Notes: generated by a model from the sequence alone, not told the origin. 64,000 bases of DNA from Roseobacter fucihabitans (GCF_014337925.2 NZ_CP143423.1:1890501-1954500), one strand, 5' to 3'; numbered from the stretch's first letter, positions 44,276-53,543 are shown. A program made the numbers and translations.

Positions 44276-45010
44276 GTGACATCTGCTGAAAACTACCGCT
44301 ATGGGGTTCGTTTCACGACCGACAAGGAAGATATCAAATCCGCGCAGGCCTTGCGCGCCCGATGTTTCGGGCTGGATGCTCACCTGGACCGGGACGCCTT
44401 TGATGCAGGCTGCGCGCATGTGCTGGTGTCCAGGGCTGACAGGGACGATTTGGTCTGTACCTTCCGCATGCTTGATCTGAACGGCGCGCAAATCCACAAC
44501 AGTTACGCCGCACAGTTTTACGATCTCTCCGCGCTGGCAGGCTATGAGGGGCGGATGATTGAAATGGGTCGGTTCTGCGTGGATCCGGGCCTGCGGGATC
44601 CGGACATCCTGCGGCGTGCCTGGGGGGCGATCACGGCTTATGTCGATGCCAATGATGTGAAACTCCTGTTTGGTTGTGCGTCTTTTGGCGGGACGCAAGT
44701 CGCCCCCTATATGGATGCCTTTGGCTTGCTCAAGGCGCACCATCTGGCCCCGAAACGCTGGTCACCTCGGGTCAAGGCCCCTGATGTTTTCCCCTTCGGC
44801 GCGCGTATGCACCAGAAACCGGACCTAAAACGGGCCATGGCGTTCATGCCGCCCTTATTGCGCAGCTATCTGATGATGGGGGCCTGGGTCAGTGATCATG
44901 CGGTGGTCGATCACGATATGAACAGCCTGCATGTGTTCACCGCGCTGGAGGTCAGCGCAATTTCGGCCCCGCGCAAACGCCTGCTGCGCGCGCTTTGCGA
45001 GGGGGTTTAG
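44276..45010 (+). CDS. GNAT-fold acyltransferase, ornithine-lipid OlsB type
   Basis: A 244-residue protein of the Acetyltransf_5 family, whose members transfer hydroxyacyl groups from ACP to ornithine (OlsB), the first step of ornithine-lipid synthesis. Visible segments: AQALRARCFGLDAH (the RxxxF-type start), GRMIEMGRFCVDPGLRDPD, and LLFGCASFGGTQVAPYMDAF. It starts at a GTG with GGGAG seven bases upstream. The usual partner olsA (a PlsC-type acyltransferase) is not adjacent, so OlsB function is likely but not proven. Confidence 0.75.
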   Translation: MTSAENYRYGVRFTTDKEDIKSAQALRARCFGLDAHLDRDAFDAGCAHVLVSRADRDDLVCTFRMLDLNGAQIHNSYAAQFYDLSALAGYEGRMIEMGRFCVDPGLRDPDILRRAWGAITAYVDANDVKLLFGCASFGGTQVAPYMDAFGLLKAHHLAPKRWSPRVKAPDVFPFGARMHQKPDLKRAMAFMPPLLRSYLMMGAWVSDHAVVDHDMNSLHVFTALEVSAISAPRKRLLRALCEGV

Positions 45011-45087
45011 CGCGCTGCGTGAGGAATATTGCATCAGATCGGAGAACATGCGTTGACGCTCGCGCCGATGCAGCTTAGCTGCCCGTC

Positions 45088-46896
45088 ATGGCACGTATAC
45101 CCTTATTGCAACTCAATGAAATTTCGCTGACCTTTGGGGGGGACCCGGTCTTTGCCGATCTCAGCCTGGTGGTGCAGCCCGGAGACCGTCTGGCGCTGGT
45201 CGGGCGCAACGGGTCGGGCAAATCCACCTTGATGAAGGTTATGGCTGGTCTGGTGGAGGCCGACTCCGGTGGTGTTGTGCCGGGGCCGGGGGTGTCGGTG
45301 GGGTATATGGAGCAGGACCCGGATCTGGGCGGCTTTGAGACCCTTGGGGAATTTGCCGCCCATGGGCTTGAAGCTTCCGAGATGTATCTGGTGGAGCGGG
45401 CCGGGGAGGGGTTGAAGTTTGACCCTGCACGCCCCGTTGCAACGGCCAGTGGGGGAGAGCGGCGCCGTGCGGCATTGGCACGATTGATGGCGGGCAGCCC
45501 CGATTTGATGCTGCTCGATGAGCCGACAAACCATTTGGACATCGAGGCCATTGCCTGGCTGGAAAACGAATTAAAACAAAGCCGTAAGGGCTATATCATC
45601 ATCAGCCACGACCGCGCGTTTCTGCGCGCGCTGACCCGCGCCACGCTATGGGTCGACCGCGGCGCGGTGCGCCGGCAAGAAAAGGGATTCGCGGATTTCG
45701 AGACATGGCGTGATCAGGTCTGGGAAGAGGAAGACACCCAGCGCCACAAGCTCAACCGCAAGATCAAATCCGAGGCGCGATGGGCGGTTGAGGGGATTTC
45801 TGCGCGGCGCAAACGCAACCAGGGCCGTGTGCGCGCGCTGCAAGAATTGCGCGCAGAACGCGGGGCGCAGATTAGCCGCCAGGGAACCGCGGCTATGGCC
45901 TTGGACGCAGGGCCAAAATCCGGCCGCAAGGTCGTGGAAGTTACCGATATCACCAAGGCCTTTGGCGAGAAATCCATCCTCAAACCGTTTTCCCTGACCG
46001 TTCAGCGCGGGGATCGTATCGCCTTTGTCGGGCCTAACGGCGTAGGTAAAACCACGTTGCTCAACATGCTGATCGGGCGCGAAGAGCCTGACAGCGGGAC
46101 GGTCAAACTCGGCACGAACCTTGAGATTGCGCTGTTTGATCAGGCGCGCGCGCGGCTTGATCCGGATATGAGCCTCTGGGACAGTTTGACGGGCGATCCG
46201 GACATGCGCGTGTCGGGCAAGGCCGATCAGGTCATGGTGCGCGGTATCCCCAAACATGTGGTCGGATACCTCAAGGAATTCCTCTTTGATGAGGCGCAGG
46301 CGCGCGCGCCAGTGCGGGCTTTGTCGGGGGGTGAAAAAGCGCGTCTGCTGCTGGCCAAGATCATGGCCAAGCCCAGCAACCTGCTGGTGCTCGATGAGCC
46401 GACCAATGATCTGGACGTTGAGACGCTCGATCTTATCCAGGAACTCCTCGGGACTTACGATGGTACCGTTCTGCTGGTCAGCCACGATCGGGATTTTCTG
46501 GACCGCGTGGCGGCGACCACCATCGCGATGGAGGGCGATGGCAAGGCGACGGTTTATGCCGGGGGTTGGACCGATTACATCCGCCAGCGCGGTCAGGATG
46601 ATTTTGCCGGGAGCGTGACACCTTCGAAAACATCTGCTCGTGGCGAAAAGCCTAAATCCTCGCAGAAATCAGGTTTGAGCTTTACCGAAAAACACCGCCT
46701 CGAAGCCTTGCCGGCGGAAATTGCCCGTTTGGAGGCGGAAATCGCCAAGTTGGAAGTGCTGCTGGGCGATCCGGCGCTGTTCACGGACCATCCGGTGAAG
46801 TTCCAAAAGGCGACGGATGCCCTCGTGGAGCGCCACGAGAAGTTGCAAAGCGCCGAAGAGGAATGGCTGCTGCTTGAAGAAAAAGCCGGTGCCTGA
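45088..46896 (+). CDS. ABC-F family ATPase (Uup-like)
   Basis: A 602-residue soluble protein with two ATP-binding cassettes and no membrane segments, a ribosome-associated translation factor class. Walker A: GRNGSGKSTLMKV and GPNGVGKTTLLNM. Signatures: SGGERRRAALARL and LSGGEKARLLLAK. Walker B: LLDEPTNHLD and VLDEPTNDLD. The inter-domain linker carries the Arg/Lys-rich AISARRKRNQGRVRALQELR, and the C-terminus is a coiled coil (IARLEAEIAKLEVLLGD). This matches the Uup group. Confidence 0.93.
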   Translation: MARIPLLQLNEISLTFGGDPVFADLSLVVQPGDRLALVGRNGSGKSTLMKVMAGLVEADSGGVVPGPGVSVGYMEQDPDLGGFETLGEFAAHGLEASEMYLVERAGEGLKFDPARPVATASGGERRRAALARLMAGSPDLMLLDEPTNHLDIEAIAWLENELKQSRKGYIIISHDRAFLRALTRATLWVDRGAVRRQEKGFADFETWRDQVWEEEDTQRHKLNRKIKSEARWAVEGISARRKRNQGRVRALQELRAERGAQISRQGTAAMALDAGPKSGRKVVEVTDITKAFGEKSILKPFSLTVQRGDRIAFVGPNGVGKTTLLNMLIGREEPDSGTVKLGTNLEIALFDQARARLDPDMSLWDSLTGDPDMRVSGKADQVMVRGIPKHVVGYLKEFLFDEAQARAPVRALSGGEKARLLLAKIMAKPSNLLVLDEPTNDLDVETLDLIQELLGTYDGTVLLVSHDRDFLDRVAATTIAMEGDGKATVYAGGWTDYIRQRGQDDFAGSVTPSKTSARGEKPKSSQKSGLSFTEKHRLEALPAEIARLEAEIAKLEVLLGDPALFTDHPVKFQKATDALVERHEKLQSAEEEWLLLEEKAGA

Positions 46897-46968
46897 AAGG
46901 TTTGCATTGAAATCGACCCCCGCCTTTATTGTCTGACACCAGAACGTTTCAGGCGAAACGGAATGTAT

Positions 46969-47021
46969 CGCTCGGGCACAGAGTGCCGCTTGTGATGATG
47001 CGGCACTTCAAGACCCGAGCG
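46969..47021. terminator. Nested hairpin between convergent genes
   Basis: An outer stem cgctcggg/cccgagcg encloses an inner stem gtgccgc/gcggcac, both perfect, followed by gtactttt. It sits between the ABC-F gene and the convergent SDR gene and most likely terminates both. Confidence 0.65.
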
Positions 47022-47037
47022 GTACTTTTGCGCGCGC

Positions 47038-47793
47038 CTAGCGCATGCGCAAAGCCCCGTCGATGCGGATCACCTCGCCGTTGAGATACCCCGCGCTGAC
47101 GATGAACCCGGCGAGGCGCGCGTATTCATCCGGGTCCCCCAGACGCGGCGGGCAGGGCACATCGGCGGCCAGTTGTGCCTGGACCTCCTCGCTCAAACCC
47201 GCCAGCATGGGCGTCATGAAAATACCCGGCGCGATGGTCATCACGCGGATACCGATGCGCGCCAGGTCCCGCGCCATGGGCAGACATAAGCCAACAACGC
47301 CGCCCTTGGAGGCGGCATAGGCAGCTTGGCCTTTTTGCCCGTCAAATGCGGCGATGGAGGCGGTGTTGATGATGACCCCGCGCGCACCGTCTGCTTCGGG
47401 CGCATTGCTTTGCATCGCATCCGCCGCCAGCCGCGCGACATTAAAGGTACCGACCAGGTTGATATCAATGCTGCGTTGGAAGGCGGCAAGCGAATGGGGT
47501 CCGTCCCGCCCGATGGTCTTGATCGCATCGGCGATACCGGCGCAGTTCACGGCGGCTGTGATCCGCCCCATTTTGTCGCGGGCAAAGCGTAGAGCGGCCT
47601 GGACGGAGGCTTCATCGGTGACGTCGGCTTCAGCGAAATGAGCGTTGATCTCTTGTGCGATCTGCGCACCGCGCGTGGCATCACGGTCCAACAGCGTCAC
47701 CTGCGCACCCTCATTGGCAAAATGGCGCGCCGTCGCTTCGCCCAGACCGGACGCCCCTCCGGTAATGATCGCCGCCGTCGTGTTCAGATGCAT
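47038..47793 (-). CDS. Short-chain dehydrogenase/reductase
   Basis: A 251-residue classical SDR. The cofactor loop is TGGASGLGEATARHF near residue 12, with the acidic LLDRD at the end of strand 2 favouring NAD(H). The catalytic residues are Ser in INTASIAAFDG and the YxxxK in AAYAASKGGVVG. It resembles the 3-hydroxyacyl-CoA dehydrogenase type II group. The substrate is not certain. GGAGG six bases before the ATG at 47793 decides this start over the ATG at 47805. Confidence 0.9.
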   Translation of the reverse strand: MHLNTTAAIITGGASGLGEATARHFANEGAQVTLLDRDATRGAQIAQEINAHFAEADVTDEASVQAALRFARDKMGRITAAVNCAGIADAIKTIGRDGPHSLAAFQRSIDINLVGTFNVARLAADAMQSNAPEADGARGVIINTASIAAFDGQKGQAAYAASKGGVVGLCLPMARDLARIGIRVMTIAPGIFMTPMLAGLSEEVQAQLAADVPCPPRLGDPDEYARLAGFIVSAGYLNGEVIRIDGALRMR

Positions 47794-47849
47794 CAAGGCC
47801 TCCATGGTATGAACCTGCGTTCATCTGATCACGGGAGCGGGGGAGCTGT

Positions 47850-48734
47850 CTAGATGCTGCCCATCAGGCGCCTGTCCAAATGTGCCACTGGTCGCAACAG
47901 TTGGCTGAACGGGGGCCAGTAAATCCATGTGCCGCCAAGCGGTCGCACCTGCGCCCCTGTGCCCAGCTTGAACCGCGCCAGGCCCTGACCTTCTTCGGTA
48001 TCCACAACGCCCAGTTCCAGCCGTTCGACCCCCTTGGCCTTGCACCATGTGATCGCGCTCCACAGCAACAGGGTATGGGCCGAGGCGATGCGCCCGGACG
48101 CGCGGGCGTGCCCGATGTGATAGGTCGCCGATGTGCCGTGGCGCAAAATCAGGATGGCCGCGACGGGTTCACGGCCCCAAAAAGCGGTAAACAACTTGGA
48201 CTGGCCGCGATTCTCGCGTCCATAGGCCAGCGTCAGATCGATCGGCCAGCTGCGATAGCGCCGCCGCGTTTGCTGAAGCGCGTCCGCTTGCAAAAGCCAG
48301 TGGTCGGGATCATCGGGCATGTTCTGGCGCGTCAGGCGAAGACTTTGCCTGCGGGCGTGTTTGAGACGATTGCGCCATTTCTGGTGCAGCCCTTTGTGCA
48401 GCGTGTCGATATCCGGGTTCAGATCAATCTGCGCGATGCCTGAGGGGCTCACCAGAGGCACCGCGCCGTATTTATGCAGCGGCATCGGCGTATCGGGGGC
48501 CAGAATCACCGGACCTTTTGCCTGAAGCGATTTGGCGGTCTCGATCAATTCTTGTGGGGATTGGGGCGCGGCACGTGTGATCATATGAACGGGCAGGGGG
48601 CCGAGTTGACGCTGCAAAGCCAGCGTGCCGTCCGCAAGCCGGTGTGCCGGTGTACCAAGGCTGATCAGGGCGCGCTCGAAAGCCTCGCTTTGCTGGAGCG
48701 CGCCGACATCATGCAGGGGGGCGGAATCAAACAT
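47850..48734 (-). CDS. GNAT/FemAB-like acyltransferase
   Basis: A 294-residue protein with the duplicated GNAT fold of the FemAB/Acetyltransf_6 group. Visible: LHKGLHQKWRNRLKHARRQS (a basic helix typical of this family), LFTAFWGREPVAAILILRHG, TYHIGHARASGRIASAHTLL and the C-terminal GLARFKLGTGAQV. Members attach amino acids to peptidoglycan or modify exopolymers. The role here is unknown. It is divergent from a small membrane protein gene. Confidence 0.78.
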   Translation of the reverse strand: MFDSAPLHDVGALQQSEAFERALISLGTPAHRLADGTLALQRQLGPLPVHMITRAAPQSPQELIETAKSLQAKGPVILAPDTPMPLHKYGAVPLVSPSGIAQIDLNPDIDTLHKGLHQKWRNRLKHARRQSLRLTRQNMPDDPDHWLLQADALQQTRRRYRSWPIDLTLAYGRENRGQSKLFTAFWGREPVAAILILRHGTSATYHIGHARASGRIASAHTLLLWSAITWCKAKGVERLELGVVDTEEGQGLARFKLGTGAQVRPLGGTWIYWPPFSQLLRPVAHLDRRLMGSI

Positions 48735-48780
48735 GTCCGGTATTAACCCGGCTTTTACCTAAGTACCGGTTAATGGTGCC

Positions 48781-48912
48781 ATGAAAAAAACCGTCCAAGG
48801 CGTATCCGCCCCCGCTCCTCGCATGACAAAGACCGCCGCGTTCCTGATCGCGACCGGTATGTCGGTCCCGGTATTTGTGATTATCTCTATGGTGGATTGG
48901 CTCTGGTTTTAG
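48781..48912 (+). CDS. Small single-pass membrane protein (43 aa)
   Basis: A 43-residue frame beginning [20 protein letters not shown], followed by a transmembrane segment ([20 protein letters not shown]) and a Trp-rich end (WLWF). The basic-then-hydrophobic layout and coherent composition argue for a real small protein, although the Shine-Dalgarno is weak. Its last four bases overlap the 3' end of tyrS on the other strand. Function unknown. Confidence 0.55.
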   Translation: MKKTVQGVSAPAPRMTKTAAFLIATGMSVPVFVIISMVDWLWF

Positions 48913-50159
48913 CCGAGCTGCACCATGGCGTGACGTTTCTTGCCTGCGCTGAGCTTGATCGGGCTTGAAAGCGCGCCCGCGTCGATCATCAGACCCGCAT
49001 TCGTCAGGGGTTGATCATCCAGCCGCGCGCCGTTTTCCGCGATCAGCCGTTTGGCCTCCTTGCCGGACCCTGCAAGGCCTGATTTTACGATCAATTGCAC
49101 GATGGAAATCCCATCGCCCAGATCGCTGGCCGATAACGTCAGGGTGGGCAGATCATCGCCAACACCGCCTTTTTCAAAAACCTCACGTGCTGTGAGTTCT
49201 GCGGTTGTCGCTGCATCCGGGCCATGCAAAAGCCCGGTAATTTCATTGGCCAATCGCACCTTGGCCGCGTTGACTTCGGACCCTTGCAATGCGCCAAGGC
49301 GCTCACATTCATCCACCGGCAATTCGGTATAGAGTTTGAGGAACCGCCCCACATCCGCATCCGTTGTATTGCGCCAGAATTGCCAGAATTCGTAAGGCGA
49401 AAGCATATCCGGGTTCAGCCAGATCGCACCGGATTGCGATTTGCCCATTTTCTTGCCATCCGATGTGGTAAGCAGGGGCGACGTCAGACCGTAAACCTCA
49501 CCATCAATCACACGGCGCGTCAGGTCGATCCCATTGACGATATTGCCCCATTGATCCGACCCCCCCATCTGCAACACACAGCCGTAGCGGCGATGAAGTT
49601 CCATAAAATCATAAGCTTGCAGGATCATATAATTGAATTCGAGAAACGACAGAGATTGCTCCCGATCCAGCCGCGATTTGACGCTCTCAAAAGACAACAT
49701 CCGGTTGATCGAGAAATGCCGCCCGATGTCGCGCAGGAACTCGAGGTAATTCAACCCGTCCAGCCATTCGGCATTGTTGATCATCATCGCGTCTGAGGCA
49801 CCATCACCATAGGTCAGATAGGCGCTGAACACCTTTTTGATGCCCGCGATATTGTCGTCAATCGCCTGCGCATCAAGGAGCGGGCGTTCATCGGCGCGAA
49901 ACGACGGATCGCCCACTTTGGTGGTGCCGCCCCCCATCAGCGTGATCGGCTTATTGCCAGTTTTTTGCAACCAGCGCAGCATCATGATCTGAATAAGCGA
50001 GCCCACATGCAGGGATTTCGCTGTGGCATCAAAGCCGATATACCCCGGTTGACCACCCTTGAGCAGCGCCTCATCCAAGCCCTGATAATCGGTGCAATCA
50101 GCGAGGAAACCGCGCTCCATCATCACGGATACGAAATCTGATTTTGGGTGGTAGGTCAT
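48909..50159 (-). CDS. tyrS: Tyrosyl-tRNA synthetase
   Basis: Charges tRNA-Tyr, 416 residues. The class I HIGH motif appears as [16 protein letters not shown] and KMSKS as [30 protein letters not shown] and [16 protein letters not shown] are typical TyrS segments. A C-terminal S4-type RNA-binding domain (about 350-416, [19 protein letters not shown]) is present. The start MTYHPKSDF is at 50159. The frame is open 53 codons further upstream but overlaps the anmK promoter region. Confidence 0.95.
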   Translation of the reverse strand: MTYHPKSDFVSVMMERGFLADCTDYQGLDEALLKGGQPGYIGFDATAKSLHVGSLIQIMMLRWLQKTGNKPITLMGGGTTKVGDPSFRADERPLLDAQAIDDNIAGIKKVFSAYLTYGDGASDAMMINNAEWLDGLNYLEFLRDIGRHFSINRMLSFESVKSRLDREQSLSFLEFNYMILQAYDFMELHRRYGCVLQMGGSDQWGNIVNGIDLTRRVIDGEVYGLTSPLLTTSDGKKMGKSQSGAIWLNPDMLSPYEFWQFWRNTTDADVGRFLKLYTELPVDECERLGALQGSEVNAAKVRLANEITGLLHGPDAATTAELTAREVFEKGGVGDDLPTLTLSASDLGDGISIVQLIVKSGLAGSGKEAKRLIAENGARLDDQPLTNAGLMIDAGALSSPIKLSAGKKRHAMVQLG

Positions 50160-50223
50160 CTTGCTTGCTCTCGCCTTGAATTGCGCCCAACCTATAGGCG
50201 CTGGATTGACAAAGGAAAAGGCT

Positions 50224-51366
50224 TTGAAACGCAGCCTCACGAAAACCGGCCCCGTGACGGCCGTGGGCACCATGAGCGGCACCTCTCTGGACGGGGTGGA
50301 TGCGGCCGTTTTGCGCACGGATGGTCACCGGATCGAGGGTTTCGGGCGCTCGGGGTATCGCGCCTATACCGCGTCTGAGCAGGCTGTTTTGCGGGAAGGT
50401 TTGGGGCAATGGTCGGGTGCGCGCGTCCTGGCGGCAACCGCTGTGGTTGAGCAAGCGCATCTGAGCCTGCTTGAGCAATTTCAAGACGTCGATCTGATCG
50501 GTTTTCACGGCCAGACATTGGCCCATGCGCCGCGCACCTGTGGCACCTTGCAGGTCGGGGATGGTGCCGCTTTGGCGCAGGCTCTGGGCTGTCCGGTTGC
50601 TTGGGATTTCCGTTCGATGGACGTGGCACAGGGGGGCGAGGGTGCGCCGCTTGCGCCGTTTTTCCACTTCGCCTGCGCCAAATACATCAAGGCCACCGCG
50701 CCGCTGGTTTTCTTGAACCTTGGCGGCGTTGGCAACATAACTTATGTTGACCCGAATTTTGAACGACCAGAAGAGCCGGGTGCCCTGCTGGCCTTTGATA
50801 CGGGCCCCGCGAACGCGCCGCTGAACGATTTGCTGCAATCGCGCCTTGGGCTTGCTTTTGATGAGGGGGGCAAAATTGCGCGCGCTGGACAGGTGTCATC
50901 TGCCGTAGTCGCGCAGCTCCTGCAACATAGATACTTCGCGAAAAAACCGCCTAAATCGCTGGATCGAAATGATTTCCCTGAGATAACAAATTGGGTGGCG
51001 CAGCTGAGTGACGCCGACGCTGCCGCAAGCCTCACGGCCCTCTGCGTGGCCGGGGTGGTTGAAGGCATGAGGCATTGTCCCCAGACCCCGTCGCGCGTTC
51101 TGGTCACCGGCGGCGGGCGGCACAATCCGGTTATGATGGAGATGTTGGCGCGCGATGTGCCGTGTCCCGTGGCGCCTGTCGAGGCGGTTGGGCTGGACGG
51201 GGACATGTTGGAAGCTCAGGCATTTGCCTATCTTGCGGTGCGTGTTGCGCGTGGGCTTGCGACCTCCTGTCCTGCGACGACCGGCGTGGGCAGCCCGGTG
51301 AGCGGTGGGACGCTTAGTTGGCCGGATGAAACAGAAGTCGCGGGGCCGGGCGTGGCGGACACCTGA
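50224..51366 (+). CDS. anmK: Anhydro-N-acetylmuramic acid kinase
   Basis: Converts anhydro-MurNAc to MurNAc-6-phosphate in peptidoglycan recycling, 380 residues. The ASKHA-type signature [18 protein letters not shown] near residue 13, [32 protein letters not shown] and [17 protein letters not shown] are all family segments. I choose the TTG at 50224 with AAGGA six bases upstream. Other TTG starts are possible. It is divergent from tyrS and shares the recycling pathway with nagZ at 34.7 kb. Confidence 0.92.
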   Translation: MKRSLTKTGPVTAVGTMSGTSLDGVDAAVLRTDGHRIEGFGRSGYRAYTASEQAVLREGLGQWSGARVLAATAVVEQAHLSLLEQFQDVDLIGFHGQTLAHAPRTCGTLQVGDGAALAQALGCPVAWDFRSMDVAQGGEGAPLAPFFHFACAKYIKATAPLVFLNLGGVGNITYVDPNFERPEEPGALLAFDTGPANAPLNDLLQSRLGLAFDEGGKIARAGQVSSAVVAQLLQHRYFAKKPPKSLDRNDFPEITNWVAQLSDADAAASLTALCVAGVVEGMRHCPQTPSRVLVTGGGRHNPVMMEMLARDVPCPVAPVEAVGLDGDMLEAQAFAYLAVRVARGLATSCPATTGVGSPVSGGTLSWPDETEVAGPGVADT

Positions 51367-51384
51367 TCCAGATAAGTTTCGCCG

Positions 51385-51521
51385 TTATTCGCGCGGAATG
51401 TCGAATCTGGGCGGGGCCAGCGCGACCCCCTCAAACTGGAAACCCGGCGATACCGTGCCGTTGACCCGCAGGTATTCCCTGATCGTTTTCGTCGCCTGCA
51501 AATGTCTCTCAGGCACAATCA
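51385..51521 (-). pseudogene. C-terminal fragment of a cupin_5-type protein
   Basis: On the reverse strand a frame reads VPERHLQATKTIREYLRVNG then TVSPGFQFEGVALAPPRFDI and stops. This matches the usual C-terminus of small cupin_5 proteins (VPxxHxQA...VSPGFxFxGFxLAPP). Upstream the frame hits a stop and leaves homology at about 51520. The matching N-terminus lies at 55095-55040, so one gene was split by the intervening island. Confidence 0.7.
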
Positions 51522-51560
51522 ATTACGGTGCACCTGCGTGCAATTACGGCGCACCTGCGT
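51519..51560 (+). repeat. 21-bp tandem duplication at the island junction
   Basis: caattacggtgcacctgcgtg is followed directly by caattacggcgcacctgcgtg (one difference). A partial third copy (gcggcgcacccgcgtg) lies near 51628. It marks the left breakpoint of the insertion into the cupin gene. The rest of 51522-51773 holds no gene I recognise. Confidence 0.8.
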
Positions 51561-51836
51561 GCCAGATCAGGTCTGAGCAGATGATCTCTGGCGGGGCCTT
51601 CATCCGTTGTACTGAGTGACTGAACAAGCGGCGCACCCGCGTGAAGAGCCAGATTTCGGTGGCATCGACGGGGTGCCAATGGCGGCTCTCCGCTGCGAAC
51701 AGCAGAAAATAAAAACAGGTGTCGATTAGTCGCCCTGCGTTTTCAGTCGCGCAGGTCTGGTTTATAAGTACCCTGGACCTGTCGCGGTTTGATGCCGCTC
51801 CTTTGATAGCATTTACTGCACCAAAGGAGACGGACT

Positions 51837-52112
51837 ATGGGACTGAAACGAACGGACGAATTCCGCCAAGATGCAATGCGTATCGCATTGACCAGTGGGC
51901 TGACGCGCAAGCAGGTGGCTGACGATCTGGGTGTCGGGATGTCGACGCTGAACAAATGGATCACCGCGCACCGAGATACAGACGTGGTTTCCAAAGAGGA
52001 TTTGAGCCTCGCTCAAGAGAATGATCGACTTCGACGGGAGAACCGACTCCTGAAGGAGGAGAGGGAGATCTTAAAAAAGGCCACCCAGTTCTTCGCGGGC
52101 CTAAAGCAATGA
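51837..52112 (+). CDS. IS3 transposase OrfA
   Basis: A 91-residue protein, complete: MGLKRTDEFRQDAMRIALTS, helix-turn-helix LTRKQVADDLGVGMSTLNKW, then a leucine-zipper-like coil (LAQENDRLRRENRLLKEERE) ending ILKKATQFFAGLKQ. It overlaps orfB by four bases and contains the slippery site near its end, as in active IS3 elements. Confidence 0.93.
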   Translation: MGLKRTDEFRQDAMRIALTSGLTRKQVADDLGVGMSTLNKWITAHRDTDVVSKEDLSLAQENDRLRRENRLLKEEREILKKATQFFAGLKQ

Positions 52113-52126
52113 GATTTAGGTTTATC

Positions 52127-52162
52127 CACTGCCCGGCAGTGCATTGAAAATGCACGAGAGAG
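52127..52162 (+). repeat. Mobile hairpin element copy 2 (36 nt)
   Basis: Begins CACTGCCCGGCAGTGCATTG and ends GAGAGAG. The inner palindrome is gtgcattgaaaatgcac. It is inserted after codon 6 of orfB (tttatc|gaagaa), and removal restores F-I-E-E. It belongs to the short subtype with copies 3 and 8. Confidence 0.9.
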
Positions 52163-52297
52163 GAAGAACGCAGGTGCAGCTTCCCAGCCAACCGGTTGTG
52201 CAATGTTGTGGGCGTCAGCACAAGCGGGCTACGCGCATTCCGCAACCGTCCTGCCAGCCGAAGACGGCGGTCTGACTTGGTCACGCTTGCGCACATC

Positions 52298-52333
52298 CAT
52301 TGCCCGGCAGTGTATTGAAAATACATGAGAGGG
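52298..52333 (+). repeat. Mobile hairpin element copy 3 (36 nt)
   Basis: Begins CATTGCCCGGCAGTGTATTG and ends GAGAGGG. It is inserted at cacatc|aaggag, and removal restores A-H-I-K-E-R. It differs from copy 2 mainly by paired, compensatory changes in the stem (gtgcat/atgcac versus gtgtat/atacat). Confidence 0.93.
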
Positions 52334-52491
52334 AAGGAGCGGTCCCGTCTCAGCCCGGGCAGCTATGGTCGACCGCGCATGACTGAAGAGCTGAAGGAGA
52401 TCGGTCTGAATGTTGGCCATCGTCGTGTTGGTCGTCTGATGCGTCAGAACGGAATAACCGTGGTCAGGACCCGTAAACACAAGGTCACAAC

Positions 52492-52532
52492 CATTGCCCG
52501 GCAGGCGATTGCACAGCAATCTGCTGAGAGGG
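52492..52532 (+). repeat. Mobile hairpin element copy 4 (41 nt)
   Basis: Begins CATTGCCCGGCAGGCGATTG and ends CTGAGAGGG. It is inserted at acaac|ggacag, and removal restores V-T-T-D-S-D. Long subtype with a gattgc/gcaatc stem. Confidence 0.93.
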
Positions 52533-52788
52533 GGACAGCGACCATAAGTTCAACATAGCGCCGAACCTGCTGGATCGGGACTTCACCGCAGATGCGCCAA
52601 ATCAGAAGTGGGCTGGTGACATCAGCTACGTTTGGACCCGAGAGGGTTGGTTGTACCTGGCTGTCATCCTCGACCTGCATTCAAGGCGCGTCGTTGGTTG
52701 GGCCGTCAGTAATCGCATGAAGCGCGATCTGGCAATTAGGGCGCTGAAGATGGCGATTGCATTCCGGTTACCGCCGAAAGACTGCATT

Positions 52789-52829
52789 TATTACCCGACA
52801 GGCGATTACAAGGTAATCTGCCGAGAGGG
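52789..52829 (+). repeat. Mobile hairpin element copy 5 (41 nt)
   Basis: Begins TATTACCCGACAGGCGATTA and ends CCGAGAGGG. It is inserted at tgcatt|caccac within the DDE region, and removal restores D-C-I-H-H-T. It carries paired stem changes (gattac/gtaatc), consistent with selection for the hairpin. Confidence 0.92.
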
Positions 52830-52943
52830 CACCACACGGATCGCGGCAGCCAATATTGTTCTCATGATTATCAGAAGGTCCTGCGCCAGCATGGCTTCAA
52901 GGTATCGATGAGCGGCAAAGGAAATTGCTATGATAATGCCGCC

Positions 52944-52984
52944 CCCTCTCGGCAGATTGCTTTGCAATCGCCTGCCGGGCAATG
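52944..52984 (-). repeat. Mobile hairpin element copy 6 (41 nt), inverted
   Basis: On the reverse strand it reads CATTGCCCGGCAGGCGATTG ... CCGAGAGGG. It lies exactly at the point where orfB jumps from NCYDNA to AFERKVA, so it marks a deletion of about 70 codons, perhaps by recombination between two copies. Confidence 0.92.
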
Positions 52985-53503
52985 GTACGCTTTTGAACGG
53001 AAAGTGGCTTAAACGAGCACCTGGGGCGGCACAAAAGCGCGACAGGTCCACAATCGTCCCAGCCCGAGGATGCGTTTGAGATGCGCGAAGAGCATCTCAA
53101 CTTTCTTGCGCAGCCGCATTGAGATTGCGTATTGCTTGGTCTTGGCAATGTCGCGGGCGACCTGACGGGCGTCTTCATGTTCTTCGCGGGTAATTTTTCG
53201 CGCATCAGCATTCGGGCAGCATTGCATTTCTGACAGACAGGCCTGACACGTCTGTTTAAGGGCCTTATACTTGGCGACGCCTTTGCCGGTTGGCCCACGA
53301 TTTGGGTCAGAATAGTTGCGCCGGAATTGCTTGAGCGGCTCGCCTTCCGGGCAGATGTATTGGTTATTCTCCGCATCCCATTCAAAGTCCGCGCAAGACC
53401 ATGTGCCATCCGTGCGGCTCGCTTTATCCATAACCGGAATGTGCGGTTCGATCTTGCGATCAACCAACCACCCGAGCATCGGGCCGGAACCGTAAGCTGT
53501 GTC

Positions 53504-53543
53504 CATTGCCCGGCAGTTGATTGCAAAGCAATCAATGAGAGGG
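53504..53543 (+). repeat. Mobile hairpin element copy 7 (40 nt), antisense to the IS1182 transposase
   Basis: Begins CATTGCCCGGCAGTTGATTG and ends ATGAGAGGG. It is inserted at gtgtc|ggcgat (plus strand), and removal restores I-I-A-D-T-A-Y-G in the reverse-strand transposase. It is oriented opposite to the gene. Confidence 0.93.

Larger units (their letters stand above)
52109..53012 (+). pseudogene. IS3 transposase OrfB interrupted by five hairpin elements
   Basis: With the hairpins removed the frame reads on without stop or shift: MRFRFI, EERRCSFPANRLCNVVGVST, SDLVTLAHI, KERSRLSPGSYGRPRMTEEL, VRTRKHKVTT, DSDHKFNIAPNLLDRDFTAD, WAGDISYVW (first Asp of the DDE triad), [21 protein letters not shown] (second Asp), GKGNCYDNA. 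About 70 codons, including the catalytic Glu, are then missing and only AFERKVA remains. Breakpoints coincide with hairpin copies 2-6. Confidence 0.92.
51774..53050 (+). mobile_element. IS3-family element carrying five hairpin insertions
   Basis: The left end tggacctgtcgcggtttgat and the complement of the right end, tggacctgtcgcgcttttgt, are imperfect terminal inverted repeats of about 28 bp. The element encodes OrfA and OrfB with an A6G slippery site (ttaaaaaagg near 52070) for -1 frameshifting. It is interrupted by five hairpin elements and lacks part of orfB. No target duplication is seen. The right end abuts the truncated IS1182-like element. Confidence 0.92.
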
